Source: an uncultured Rhizobiaceae group bacterium (GTDB lineage Bacteria; Pseudomonadota; Alphaproteobacteria; Rhizobiales; Rhizobiaceae). From it: a stretch of 5,880 bases of DNA. Location of the stretch: assembly GCA_937951455.1 (NCBI GenBank), contig CALFBU010000341.1, forward strand, positions 1-5,880. Reading direction: 5' to 3'. A model generated the notes under the pieces. It was not told where the DNA came from, ran no database searches, and saw nothing but the letters and a program-made list of their open reading frames with translations. Numbering within the stretch: position 1 is the stretch's first letter; each line of letters starts with the position of its first letter. Positions 1-5,880 of this stretch are shown in pieces. Made by a program: the position numbers and the translations under genes.

Positions 1-1282
1 AGCTGGACAAGGGGACTACGATAATGCGATTTCCAAATACCATGCCTTCGTTTAGCGTAGTACTTGATACGCCAATTTGATATGTGGCGCTTGCCATGAG
101 TTTATAACTATCGTCATTTGAAGTTGTGATGGTGAAATTGTCTGGTATTTTATTATCGATATATTGGGTTATATCGATATAATGTTCAGCAGGATGAGGT
201 TTAAAAACAAATTGCAAATCAGGCCTGAGACGCGCAACTTCTATACTGAATTTTAGCAGTTCTATTCCAATAAGGCTTTGGGAAAAAATAACAACTTTAT
301 TGGCTTCACGCTCTACGTCTTTGTGCTTCAACTGCGCGGCTTGTAAATGAGGCGCGCCTATTATGACGGATGAAACGCTCTTAGCAAGGTTGGATGCTTG
401 CGGCCATGACGGGCCGAAGCAAAGCAACTTGTCAGGAGAATATGCTACGTGTTCATAGCCCTCCCATGAATACATTATATGATAAGGCGTTATCGTGCCG
501 TGCTGAAATTCGAGTGTTTCAATTCCGGCCTTTTTTGCAGCAGATAAAAGAGGCATGTAGTATCTATTCCAACACAGGTAAATTTTTTTAAATTTGCTTT
601 TCTTGAAGAGATATAAAAAAATGGCCTCATGCGCTTTAAATGACTTTAACTGTTTGGTGATGAGCCTCGCTACTGTTTGACGGTCTAGATTGTAAGCTTG
701 GCAAATTTTATCAGTTGCACTGCTGATGTTATCTTGTATTTGGCTTTTGAAAAACCTTCGCGAGATCATGTTTAAGGCGCGGGTATCAAGACGATTTATT
801 GCAAAAAGACCTGCGTTGGGTTTGGCCAAAAGCAGACATTGGTCCTTGTATTTTTCTTCGATCGGTCGCGTAATTTTATGTCCTGCACCAATATCTCTTA
901 TGAACGCACTGACAAGTATGGGTTTCTTGCTTCCTTGCAGCAATAGTCTTGCCGTTAAAATTATTGAAGGAATTATATTGACCACATCAACCAGAGTAGT
1001 TTTCAACTTCTGAACAAGGTGTGGAATTTGTTTCCACTTCTCAGGTGTAATAACAAATTTCAGAGCGCTCATAAAACTCGATTTAACATGCTGCACAATT
1101 GGCATGGATTTGTTTTCAGGTTTGAAAACGACCTGCTCTTTTTCCAGAATTTTGGTGAACAATTGTGCGCGGATTAAACGCCAAATAAAAACGTCATCAA
1201 TTTGTAAATCTAAGAGATTATTCTCGTTTTGTATTGTTATGAATTCATTGAATTTTTCGGAAAACTCTTTCTTCATATTCAT
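1..1282 (-). CDS. GT-B-like surface glycan glycosyltransferase, candidate pseudaminyltransferase (3' end missing)
   Basis: The frame is open from the ATG at 1282 to the left edge, giving 427 residues with no stop, so the C-terminus is missing. It resembles capsule and teichoic-acid type transferases of GT-B fold. Visible are a QHG motif at residues 260-262 (context EFQHGTITPYH), a KPHP motif at 361-364 after a hydrophobic strand, and GVSSTTLNEG at 404-413 followed by a hydrophobic strand. In bacterial sialyl- and Kdo-transferases an HP motif and a serine motif contact the CMP of the donor; CDP-glycerol polymerases have a comparable HG...HP...SS arrangement. A short hydrophobic stretch (about residues 99-116) might be membrane-associating. 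The start shares one base with the pseF stop (TGATG), which suggests translational coupling; a second ATG lies two codons in. Inference: a membrane-peripheral cytoplasmic transferase that uses the CMP-pseudaminic acid made by PseF. Family is fairly sure; donor and acceptor are unproven, and another capsule or O-antigen transferase is possible. Confidence 0.72.
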   Translation of the reverse strand, partial: MNMKKEFSEKFNEFITIQNENNLLDLQIDDVFIWRLIRAQLFTKILEKEQVVFKPENKSMPIVQHVKSSFMSALKFVITPEKWKQIPHLVQKLKTTLVDVVNIIPSIILTARLLLQGSKKPILVSAFIRDIGAGHKITRPIEEKYKDQCLLLAKPNAGLFAINRLDTRALNMISRRFFKSQIQDNISSATDKICQAYNLDRQTVARLITKQLKSFKAHEAIFLYLFKKSKFKKIYLCWNRYYMPLLSAAKKAGIETLEFQHGTITPYHIMYSWEGYEHVAYSPDKLLCFGPSWPQASNLAKSVSSVIIGAPHLQAAQLKHKDVEREANKVVIFSQSLIGIELLKFSIEVARLRPDLQFVFKPHPAEHYIDITQYIDNKIPDNFTITTSNDDSYKLMASATYQIGVSSTTLNEGMVFGNRIIVVPLSS

Positions 1283-1980
1283 CAAGATGCATTTCCGCTA
1301 TTATGCATATGCTTGTGAAGCAATTTGGCAAATTCCAAATCTTCTGGTGTGTCGATGTCTACGGCTCTATTGCGCTCTATTGAATGGCCGATTGTATTTT
1401 TCATGACGAGTTTGTTTTGTTGCTTAAATGCTGAGGTTTTGAAAAAATAAAACGCACCCGCATCATGAAGCAAGTTGGGCAAGTCTTGTGATCGGGTAAG
1501 CGCATTTTCTGGCCATTTGAAACCAAGCTTGCCTTCTGTTTCAATTTCAAAGGCTCTCAGCGGATGGAAGTCATAATCAGTAACCGTGATAATGCAGTCT
1601 GCATTTGTCTCGATCAGTTTTGCATATGCCTGTTGAAAATCATCTGTGCTGATCAAAGGAGCGGTTGGATACAGGCAGCAGGCATATTCTGTTTGCTCCA
1701 ACTTCTTTAGTGTGCCCTCGATCACCTCTGCGGTTGTCGCAAAATCATTGGCAAGATCAGCTTCACGCAGAAATGGGATTTCTGCGCCATATTCTTTGGC
1801 GATGTTTGCAATTTCCTCATCGTCCGTTGAAACAATCACCTTTGAAAAAACCTCACTTTTCAAGGCAGTTTCAATCGACCATGCAATGAGTGGTTTTCCA
1901 TTAAACGCGATAATGTTTTTGCGGGGAATGCGCTTGCTGCCACCACGCGCTGGTATTATGCAGATTGGTTTTGAAGCCAT
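1282..1980 (-). CDS. pseF: Pseudaminic acid cytidylyltransferase (CMP-Pse synthetase)
   Basis: A cytoplasmic enzyme that activates pseudaminic acid with CTP to give CMP-pseudaminic acid and pyrophosphate, the last step before transfer. The 232-residue length is normal for the family. The N-terminal nucleotide-binding signature IPARGGSKRIPRKN is at residues 9-22. It is followed by STDD at 51-54, YPTAPL at 104-109, HDAGAFYF at 172-179, and DIDTPED at 208-214, whose two first aspartates match the metal-binding pair of CMP-sialate synthetases. The YPTAPL and DAG-FYF segments, together with the pseB, pseC and pseG neighbours, favour PseF over NeuA (sialic acid) or a legionaminate enzyme. The ATG at 1980 is preceded directly by an in-frame TGA two codons upstream, so no earlier start is possible; the ribosome binding site is weak. 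It diverges from pseGH and overlaps the downstream transferase gene by one base. Confidence 0.93.
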   Translation of the reverse strand: MASKPICIIPARGGSKRIPRKNIIAFNGKPLIAWSIETALKSEVFSKVIVSTDDEEIANIAKEYGAEIPFLREADLANDFATTAEVIEGTLKKLEQTEYACCLYPTAPLISTDDFQQAYAKLIETNADCIITVTDYDFHPLRAFEIETEGKLGFKWPENALTRSQDLPNLLHDAGAFYFFKTSAFKQQNKLVMKNTIGHSIERNRAVDIDTPEDLEFAKLLHKHMHNSGNAS

Positions 1981-2089
1981 GGTTCAAGCTCTAGTTGTTC
2001 TTTTGTTTCGCGACGAATGTACTTTCTCTTATTGGCAGAGTGTGCAACAAATGCCAAGGGGTGAAGTTTGTTAGCAGGGCTTTGGGTTT
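1981..2089. promoter_or_regulatory. Divergent pseF / pseGH intergenic control region
   Basis: This 109-base gap separates two divergently transcribed genes, so it should hold the promoters of both. No strong sigma-70 boxes stand out. On the plus strand the best pair is TTGTTT (2003-2008) with TCTTAT (2027-2032) at 18-base spacing, and it is weak. On the minus strand TACATT is a possible -10, but no good -35 lies at the right distance. An AGGG at 2076-2079 could serve as a poor ribosome binding site for pseGH. The positional argument is good; the individual elements are low confidence. Confidence 0.5.
2032..2057. repeat. Inverted repeat TTGGCA-N14-TGCCAA, possible operator
   Basis: The arms TTGGCA (2032-2037) and TGCCAA (2052-2057) are perfect six-base complements with a 14-base spacer. 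Their centres are 20 bases apart, about two helical turns, so both would face the same side of the helix, as expected for a dimeric regulator. It sits in the pseF/pseGH divergent gap. Symmetry does not extend beyond six bases and a chance match cannot be excluded. Confidence 0.25.
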
Positions 2090-3589
2090 ATGCGATTTAC
2101 ATTTCGGGTAGACAGTTCGCCAATTATTGGCATGGGGCATTTAATGCGCTGTTTGACATTGGCAAACGGTTTAAAAAAATGTGGATTTGCATGTTCTTTC
2201 GTATGTCGTGATTTTGCAGGCAATGGCGCGAGACGGTTTATTGGCGATGATTTTCCATTAGAGCTGATGAGTATCGAAGGGCTTGAATTGAGCGAAGATT
2301 GGCTCGGCGTTCCGTTTGAAGAAGATGTCAAAGATACCATCAACATTATCTCAAAAGACCCTGTAGATTGGCTTATCATTGATCACTATGAGATTGATCA
2401 ACGCTGGGAAAAAGAATTCCGTAGCAAGTTTCCTAATATAAAAGTCATGGCCATTGATGATCTCGTTAGACATCATGATTGTGATTTGTTGCTTGACCAG
2501 ACCTATGGTCGAACTGCTGATGAATATCTTCCAGTCGTTCCTGAAAATACTCAGTTATGTTTGGGAACAGAGTTTGCTTTGCTGCGCGATGATTTTAGAC
2601 GTTTGCGCGGAGAACCAGGTAAAATTGAGAACAAAAAGCGTCATATGTTAGTAACGCTGGGTGGGGGTAATCAAGGAAAACCTCTTCGGGTTATTGGCAA
2701 GGCCTTACGCGAACTTTCCAAGCAACATGAATTCACAGCAACCGTCATTACAGGTGACGTGCCTGATTTGCATTTAAGCGATTATAAAGCGATTGGCAAA
2801 AATATAGAGCTAATTAGCTTTTCAAACAACATTGCTGCAGAAATGAACAAAGCTGACTTTGTTATTGGAGCAGGAGGCGGGACAAGTTGGGAACGATGTT
2901 GTCTTGGATTGCCGACAGTTGTCTTGACGATTGCTGACAATCAAATTGAAATCGCCAAGATACTCAATGAGAAAGAAGCCGGTATTTCTGTTGCAACCGA
3001 ACAAGATGACATCGCTGACGCTGTAGAAAAATTGCTAACTGATCCAGCACTTCTTTCATTGATGAGTAAAAATTCCGCAAGCCTTTGTGATGGGGCTGGT
3101 GTTAGTAGAGTGATCAACCGAATTCTTCTTCGCAGTTTGAGTTTTAGAGAAGCAAAAGCTGATGATGCAAGATTTGTCTATGAAGCAAGGTATGCTGGTG
3201 ATGCTTCAAGGTTTTATCGCAGTAAAGAAGTTCCAACGTTTGACGCGCATGTTTCATGGCTTAGCAAAGCTTTTGATAATGAAGATATTATTCTCTCATG
3301 CATGTCTTTATGTGGTGTAGATGTTGCGCATGTAAGGCTGGATAAAAACTCGCCTACCTCAGGAGAAATCGGAATTTGCCTTGCGGAAGACTGGCGAGGC
3401 CGAGGCTTGGGGCAGGCTATTTTGGAGAGCGCTAATCAGTACTTCTCAGGTCTTGGAATTTTTGAAATTCATGCTGAAGTTCACAAGGACAATCGCGCTT
3501 CAGCAAATATTTTTGAAAGAGCAGGGTATGAATATCTTTCGACTGACAGCGAGGGGTATATGCGCTATTCATGGCAAAGCGTAATTTGA
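2090..3589 (+). CDS. pseG-pseH: Bifunctional PseG hydrolase / PseH-type GNAT N-acetyltransferase fusion
   Basis: A 499-residue protein that joins two consecutive pathway steps. Residues 1 to about 345 are PseG, the GT-B-like hydrolase that releases UDP from UDP-2,4-diacetamido-2,4,6-trideoxy-beta-L-altrose. The glycine-rich loop GMGH ends at His17, the position of the catalytic histidine in characterised PseG. IIDHYEID (96-103), AIDDL (121-125), TLGGGN (189-194) and AGGGTSWER (261-269) followed by ADNQ (282-285) are family signatures. Residues about 350-495 form a GNAT domain with the acetyl-CoA loop RGRGLG at 436-441 and DNRASANIFERAGY at 467-480. By position and resemblance this is PseH, which N-acetylates the C4 amine made by PseC. 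PseG and PseH are separate proteins in Campylobacter and Helicobacter. The ATG at 2090 follows an in-frame TAG at 2072, so the N-terminus is well fixed. pseC follows 33 bases later. PseG is very secure; the exact acyl group used by the GNAT half is inferred. Confidence 0.92.
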   Translation: MRFTFRVDSSPIIGMGHLMRCLTLANGLKKCGFACSFVCRDFAGNGARRFIGDDFPLELMSIEGLELSEDWLGVPFEEDVKDTINIISKDPVDWLIIDHYEIDQRWEKEFRSKFPNIKVMAIDDLVRHHDCDLLLDQTYGRTADEYLPVVPENTQLCLGTEFALLRDDFRRLRGEPGKIENKKRHMLVTLGGGNQGKPLRVIGKALRELSKQHEFTATVITGDVPDLHLSDYKAIGKNIELISFSNNIAAEMNKADFVIGAGGGTSWERCCLGLPTVVLTIADNQIEIAKILNEKEAGISVATEQDDIADAVEKLLTDPALLSLMSKNSASLCDGAGVSRVINRILLRSLSFREAKADDARFVYEARYAGDASRFYRSKEVPTFDAHVSWLSKAFDNEDIILSCMSLCGVDVAHVRLDKNSPTSGEIGICLAEDWRGRGLGQAILESANQYFSGLGIFEIHAEVHKDNRASANIFERAGYEYLSTDSEGYMRYSWQSVI

Positions 3590-3622
3590 TTCCTAGAGAT
3601 TCTTAACCGGAATATAACGGGC

Positions 3623-4834
3623 ATGACACAACCTTTTTTACCCTATGGCAAGCAGACGATAACGGATGAAGACAAGCAAGCGGTGCTTGAGGCTTTGGAT
3701 AGCCCGTTTTTAACGACAGGGCCTAAGGTTGCAGAGTTTGAGGACGCTTTTGCAAGATATCTTGGTGCTTCACATGCCATTTCTTTTTCCAATGCAACAG
3801 CAGCGCTTCATGTTGCGTGTTTGGCGCTTGGCGTACAATCAGGCGATACTGTTTTAACGCCAACCATGTCTTTTGCTGCATCAACCAATTGTGCTTCCTA
3901 TGCAGGGGCAAAAATTCAATTTATGGATTGTGATCCGATTTCAGGCTTGGTGACTCCACAAACTTTTATCGAAGCTGCTGAACGCGCTGAAAAAGCAGGG
4001 CGCCCGGCAAAAGTTGCGGTGATTGTGCACATCAATGGCGAGGCTGCTGACATTGTCGGTATTGCAAAGGCGGCTGAGGCGCGGGGAATAAAACTTATTG
4101 AAGATTCTTGCCATGCGTTGGGAACCACATACACCGACCATGAAGGTAAAGTCCAAAATGTAGGGACTTGCCAGTATTCTGCATTTTCGAGCTATTCATT
4201 TCACCCTGTTAAAACAATCACGAGTGGTGAGGGGGGCATGTTGACTTGCAAGGATGAAAATCTCGCGCGTATCGTATCTGATTTGCGGAGTCACGGTATT
4301 ACACGCGATGCGGATGTCTTCGTAGACAAACAGCTTGCATTTGACGAAAACGGCGATCCCAACCCATGGTATTATGAAATGCAATCGCTCGGGTTTAACT
4401 ATCGTTTAACCGATATAGCTTGTGCATTGGGCTTGAGCCAGCTTAATAGAATGCATGAAATCGCAAGCCGTCGTCGCGCTATGAAAGCGCTTTATGATGA
4501 TTTGTTTGCCAAGAGCAACTTACCTGTCACATGTATTCCAACTGCAGGGGGTAGTGATGCGGTTCGCCATCTTTATCCAGTGCTCATCGACTATAAAGCG
4601 CACGGATTATCGAGAGCTGCATTTTGCAATCAATTAAAAGCGCAGGGCATTGGAACGCAAGTGCATTATATCCCTACTCATATGTTGCCTTATTACGTCA
4701 GCACATATGGCAAGCAAAATTTTGAGGGTGCTGAGCATTACTACGATAAAGTGATTTCACTGCCGTTCTATCCAGGCCTGAGCGATAATGATATTAGCCG
4801 GGTCGTGGATACAATCAGGAATGTTTTAGCTTAG
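3623..4834 (+). CDS. pseC: UDP-4-amino-4,6-dideoxy-N-acetyl-beta-L-altrosamine transaminase
   Basis: A cytoplasmic PLP-dependent aminotransferase of the DegT/DnrJ/EryC1 family. It transfers an amino group from glutamate to C4 of the keto sugar made by PseB. The 403-residue length is typical. The N-terminal PYGKQTITDEDKQAV region and LTTGP (30-34) are usual for sugar aminotransferases. SNATAALH (56-63) lies at the PLP phosphate site. EDSCHALG (160-167) carries Asp161, which should pair with the pyridine nitrogen, and SFHPVKTIT (192-200) carries Lys197, the expected Schiff-base lysine, followed by GEGGML. GFNYRLTDI (257-265) and QVHYIPTHMLPYY (346-358) are strong PseC-type matches. It lies 33 bases after pseGH on the same strand with only a weak ribosome binding site (GGAA about ten bases upstream), and probably shares its transcript. 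Its stop overlaps that of the convergent pseB by four bases. Confidence 0.95.
   Translation: MTQPFLPYGKQTITDEDKQAVLEALDSPFLTTGPKVAEFEDAFARYLGASHAISFSNATAALHVACLALGVQSGDTVLTPTMSFAASTNCASYAGAKIQFMDCDPISGLVTPQTFIEAAERAEKAGRPAKVAVIVHINGEAADIVGIAKAAEARGIKLIEDSCHALGTTYTDHEGKVQNVGTCQYSAFSSYSFHPVKTITSGEGGMLTCKDENLARIVSDLRSHGITRDADVFVDKQLAFDENGDPNPWYYEMQSLGFNYRLTDIACALGLSQLNRMHEIASRRRAMKALYDDLFAKSNLPVTCIPTAGGSDAVRHLYPVLIDYKAHGLSRAAFCNQLKAQGIGTQVHYIPTHMLPYYVSTYGKQNFEGAEHYYDKVISLPFYPGLSDNDISRVVDTIRNVLA
4831..4834. other. Overlapping convergent stop codons of pseC and pseB
   Basis: The pseC stop TAG occupies 4832-4834 and the pseB stop TAA, read on the minus strand, occupies 4833-4831. The coding regions therefore overlap tail to tail by four bases with no room for a terminator between them. 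Each transcript must run on into the other gene's antisense strand or end within it. Confidence 0.95.
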
Positions 4835-5847
4835 ACTGTAAAGTTGGGGTCGACATTTTCGACGATAAGTTTTCTGAGCTGTTCAACATCAAGAAAATCG
4901 TCGTTGTTCAAACTGTCGTAATACATGCCGGGCTCTACTGTTTTTGCACCAGATATTTCACAATACTCTGCGACGCTTATTGAACTGCTTACGTTCAGAA
5001 TCGCGTAATGGTCGCCAAAATCTACCGTGTAGAAACTGTCGCTACTTGTGATCATTTCTTCATGAAGCTTTTCACCAGGGCGAATGCCGACAATAGGTTT
5101 TTTACATTCAGGCCCAATGGCATGTGCCAGATCGCCAATTTGGTAGCTAGGAATTTTAGGAACGAATATTTCGCCACCATTTGTATTTTCAAAGGCCTTG
5201 ATTACCAGATCAACACTTTCATCCAATGTGATGTTAAACCGCGTCATCGCTTCGTCTGTGATTGGAAGTACGCCTGTTTTTCGCTGCTCAAGAAAGAATG
5301 GTATGACCGATCCCCGGCTGCCCATGACATTGCCATATCGTACAATTGAAAAACGAAGATCGCGCTTGCCAACGATGTTGTTGGCCGCAGCAATCAGTTT
5401 GTCAGAAGCCAGTTTTGTAGCACCATACAAATTGATTGGTGCAGCAGCTTTATCTGTTGAAAGCGCTACAACGCGTTTCACGTCGCTTTCAAGGCAGGCT
5501 TCAACAAGATTTTGCGCACCCATAATGTTTGTCTTGATGCATTCAAAGGGGTTGTATTCAGCTGCGGGCACTTGTTTAAGTGCCGCCGCGTGTACGACCA
5601 CATCAATACCTTCCAGCGCTCTGTGAAGTCTTTCCTGATCTCTTACATCACCCAAAAAGTAGCGTATGCCAGGGTAATCGGTCTGGCTGAATTGTTGAGA
5701 CATTTCATATTGTTTTAATTCATCACGCGAGAATATCACAAGTCTTTTGATATTCGGGTAATCGGCGAGAACCTTCTTAACAAAAGCTTTGCCGAATGAA
5801 CCCGTACCGCCTGTAAGTAGCAGACTGCTATAATTTGAAAGACTCAT
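4831..5847 (-). CDS. pseB: UDP-N-acetylglucosamine 4,6-dehydratase (inverting)
   Basis: First enzyme of the pathway. It oxidises, dehydrates and epimerises at C5, turning UDP-GlcNAc into UDP-2-acetamido-2,6-dideoxy-beta-L-arabino-hexos-4-ulose with a bound NADP(H) cofactor, in the cytoplasm. The 338 residues form an extended short-chain dehydrogenase/reductase. The Rossmann loop TGGTGSFG is at 12-19, FSRDELKQYEM at 39-49, and HAAALKQVPAAEYNP at 86-100. The catalytic set is Thr131-Asp132-Lys133 plus Tyr141-x3-Lys145 (YGATK), the same arrangement and numbering as I recall for Helicobacter FlaA1/PseB. RPGEKLHEEM (256-265) is also family typical. The ATG at 5847 has GGGA five bases upstream, and in-frame TGA and TAA lie seven and six codons before it, so this start is well supported. 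It is transcribed toward pseC and overlaps its stop. The related CapE/WbjB dehydratases are the main alternative, but the adjacent pseC argues for PseB. Confidence 0.95.
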   Translation of the reverse strand: MSLSNYSSLLLTGGTGSFGKAFVKKVLADYPNIKRLVIFSRDELKQYEMSQQFSQTDYPGIRYFLGDVRDQERLHRALEGIDVVVHAAALKQVPAAEYNPFECIKTNIMGAQNLVEACLESDVKRVVALSTDKAAAPINLYGATKLASDKLIAAANNIVGKRDLRFSIVRYGNVMGSRGSVIPFFLEQRKTGVLPITDEAMTRFNITLDESVDLVIKAFENTNGGEIFVPKIPSYQIGDLAHAIGPECKKPIVGIRPGEKLHEEMITSSDSFYTVDFGDHYAILNVSSSISVAEYCEISGAKTVEPGMYYDSLNNDDFLDVEQLRKLIVENVDPNFTV

Positions 5848-5880
5848 GACTTTCCCGCTTTATCAGATGAATTTTACAGA
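5848..5880 (-). promoter_or_regulatory. pseB leader with ribosome binding site
   Basis: Only 33 bases upstream of pseB are present. They contain GGGAAA (minus strand, 5856-5851) at suitable distance from the ATG, and adjacent TGA and TAA triplets in the pseB frame (5865-5860). These could be the end of an upstream gene or chance. No promoter can be assigned within so short a stretch. Confidence 0.45.

Noticed and set aside
394..1406. Plus-strand open frames at 394-591, 726-1013 and 1104-1406
   Set aside because: They lie opposite the continuous minus-strand transferase and pseF frames and have low-complexity, non-family-like translations.
2032..2060. Sigma-54-like promoter (TTGGCA...TTGCAC on the minus strand, similar match on plus)
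   Set aside because: The GG and GC dinucleotides are 8 bases apart on both strands, whereas sigma-54 promoters need about 10 and tolerate little change.
1646..2074. 142-codon plus-strand frame opposite pseF and running into the divergent gap
   Set aside because: It is almost wholly antisense to the well-supported pseF, shows no recognisable domain, and ends in the control region.
3589..3613. Possible hairpin between pseGH and pseC (ATTCC and GGAAT arms)
   Set aside because: Only five base pairs around a 15-base loop and no T-run, so it is neither a convincing terminator nor an attenuator.
5008..5718. Overlapping plus-strand frames opposite pseB (for example 5198-5626)
   Set aside because: They are antisense shadows of pseB, whose catalytic motifs are intact across this interval.
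1282..5847. Sialic or legionaminic acid pathway instead of pseudaminic acid
   Set aside because: There is no NeuC-type epimerase, and the inverting dehydratase plus PseC-type aminotransferase and PseG hydrolase together are specific to the pseudaminate route.

Overview
The window carries most of a pseudaminic acid (Pse5Ac7Ac) biosynthesis locus: five protein-coding genes and almost no non-coding DNA. From left to right they are a glycosyltransferase-like gene cut by the left edge (minus strand), pseF (minus), a fused pseG-pseH gene (plus), pseC (plus) and pseB (minus). The assignments rest on whole-length family resemblance and on signature residues read from the translations. No RNA genes, mobile elements, CRISPR arrays or clear terminators were seen.

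Pathway logic: PseB converts UDP-GlcNAc to a 4-keto-6-deoxy-L-arabino sugar. PseC aminates C4. The PseH domain acetylates that amine, and the PseG domain of the same polypeptide cleaves off UDP. PseI (the PEP-dependent nonulosonate synthase) would come next but is not in the window. PseF then makes CMP-pseudaminic acid. The partial gene directly downstream of pseF, sharing one base with it, encodes a GT-B-like protein with an HP motif and a serine-rich motif. That makes it a candidate for transferring pseudaminic acid onto a surface polymer, lipopolysaccharide or flagellin.

Layout: pseF and pseGH diverge from a 109-base gap, the most likely control region. pseGH and pseC follow each other on the plus strand, 33 bases apart. 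pseC and pseB converge and overlap by four bases at their stop codons. pseB starts 33 bases from the right edge, so its promoter probably lies outside the window.

Organism: a Gram-negative, probably proteobacterial, genome of moderate to low GC content. The gene content suits a motile or encapsulated bacterium, but the sequence alone does not fix the genus. The pathway itself is well known. The less ordinary points are the PseG-PseH fusion, the split gene orientation and the pseF-linked transferase.
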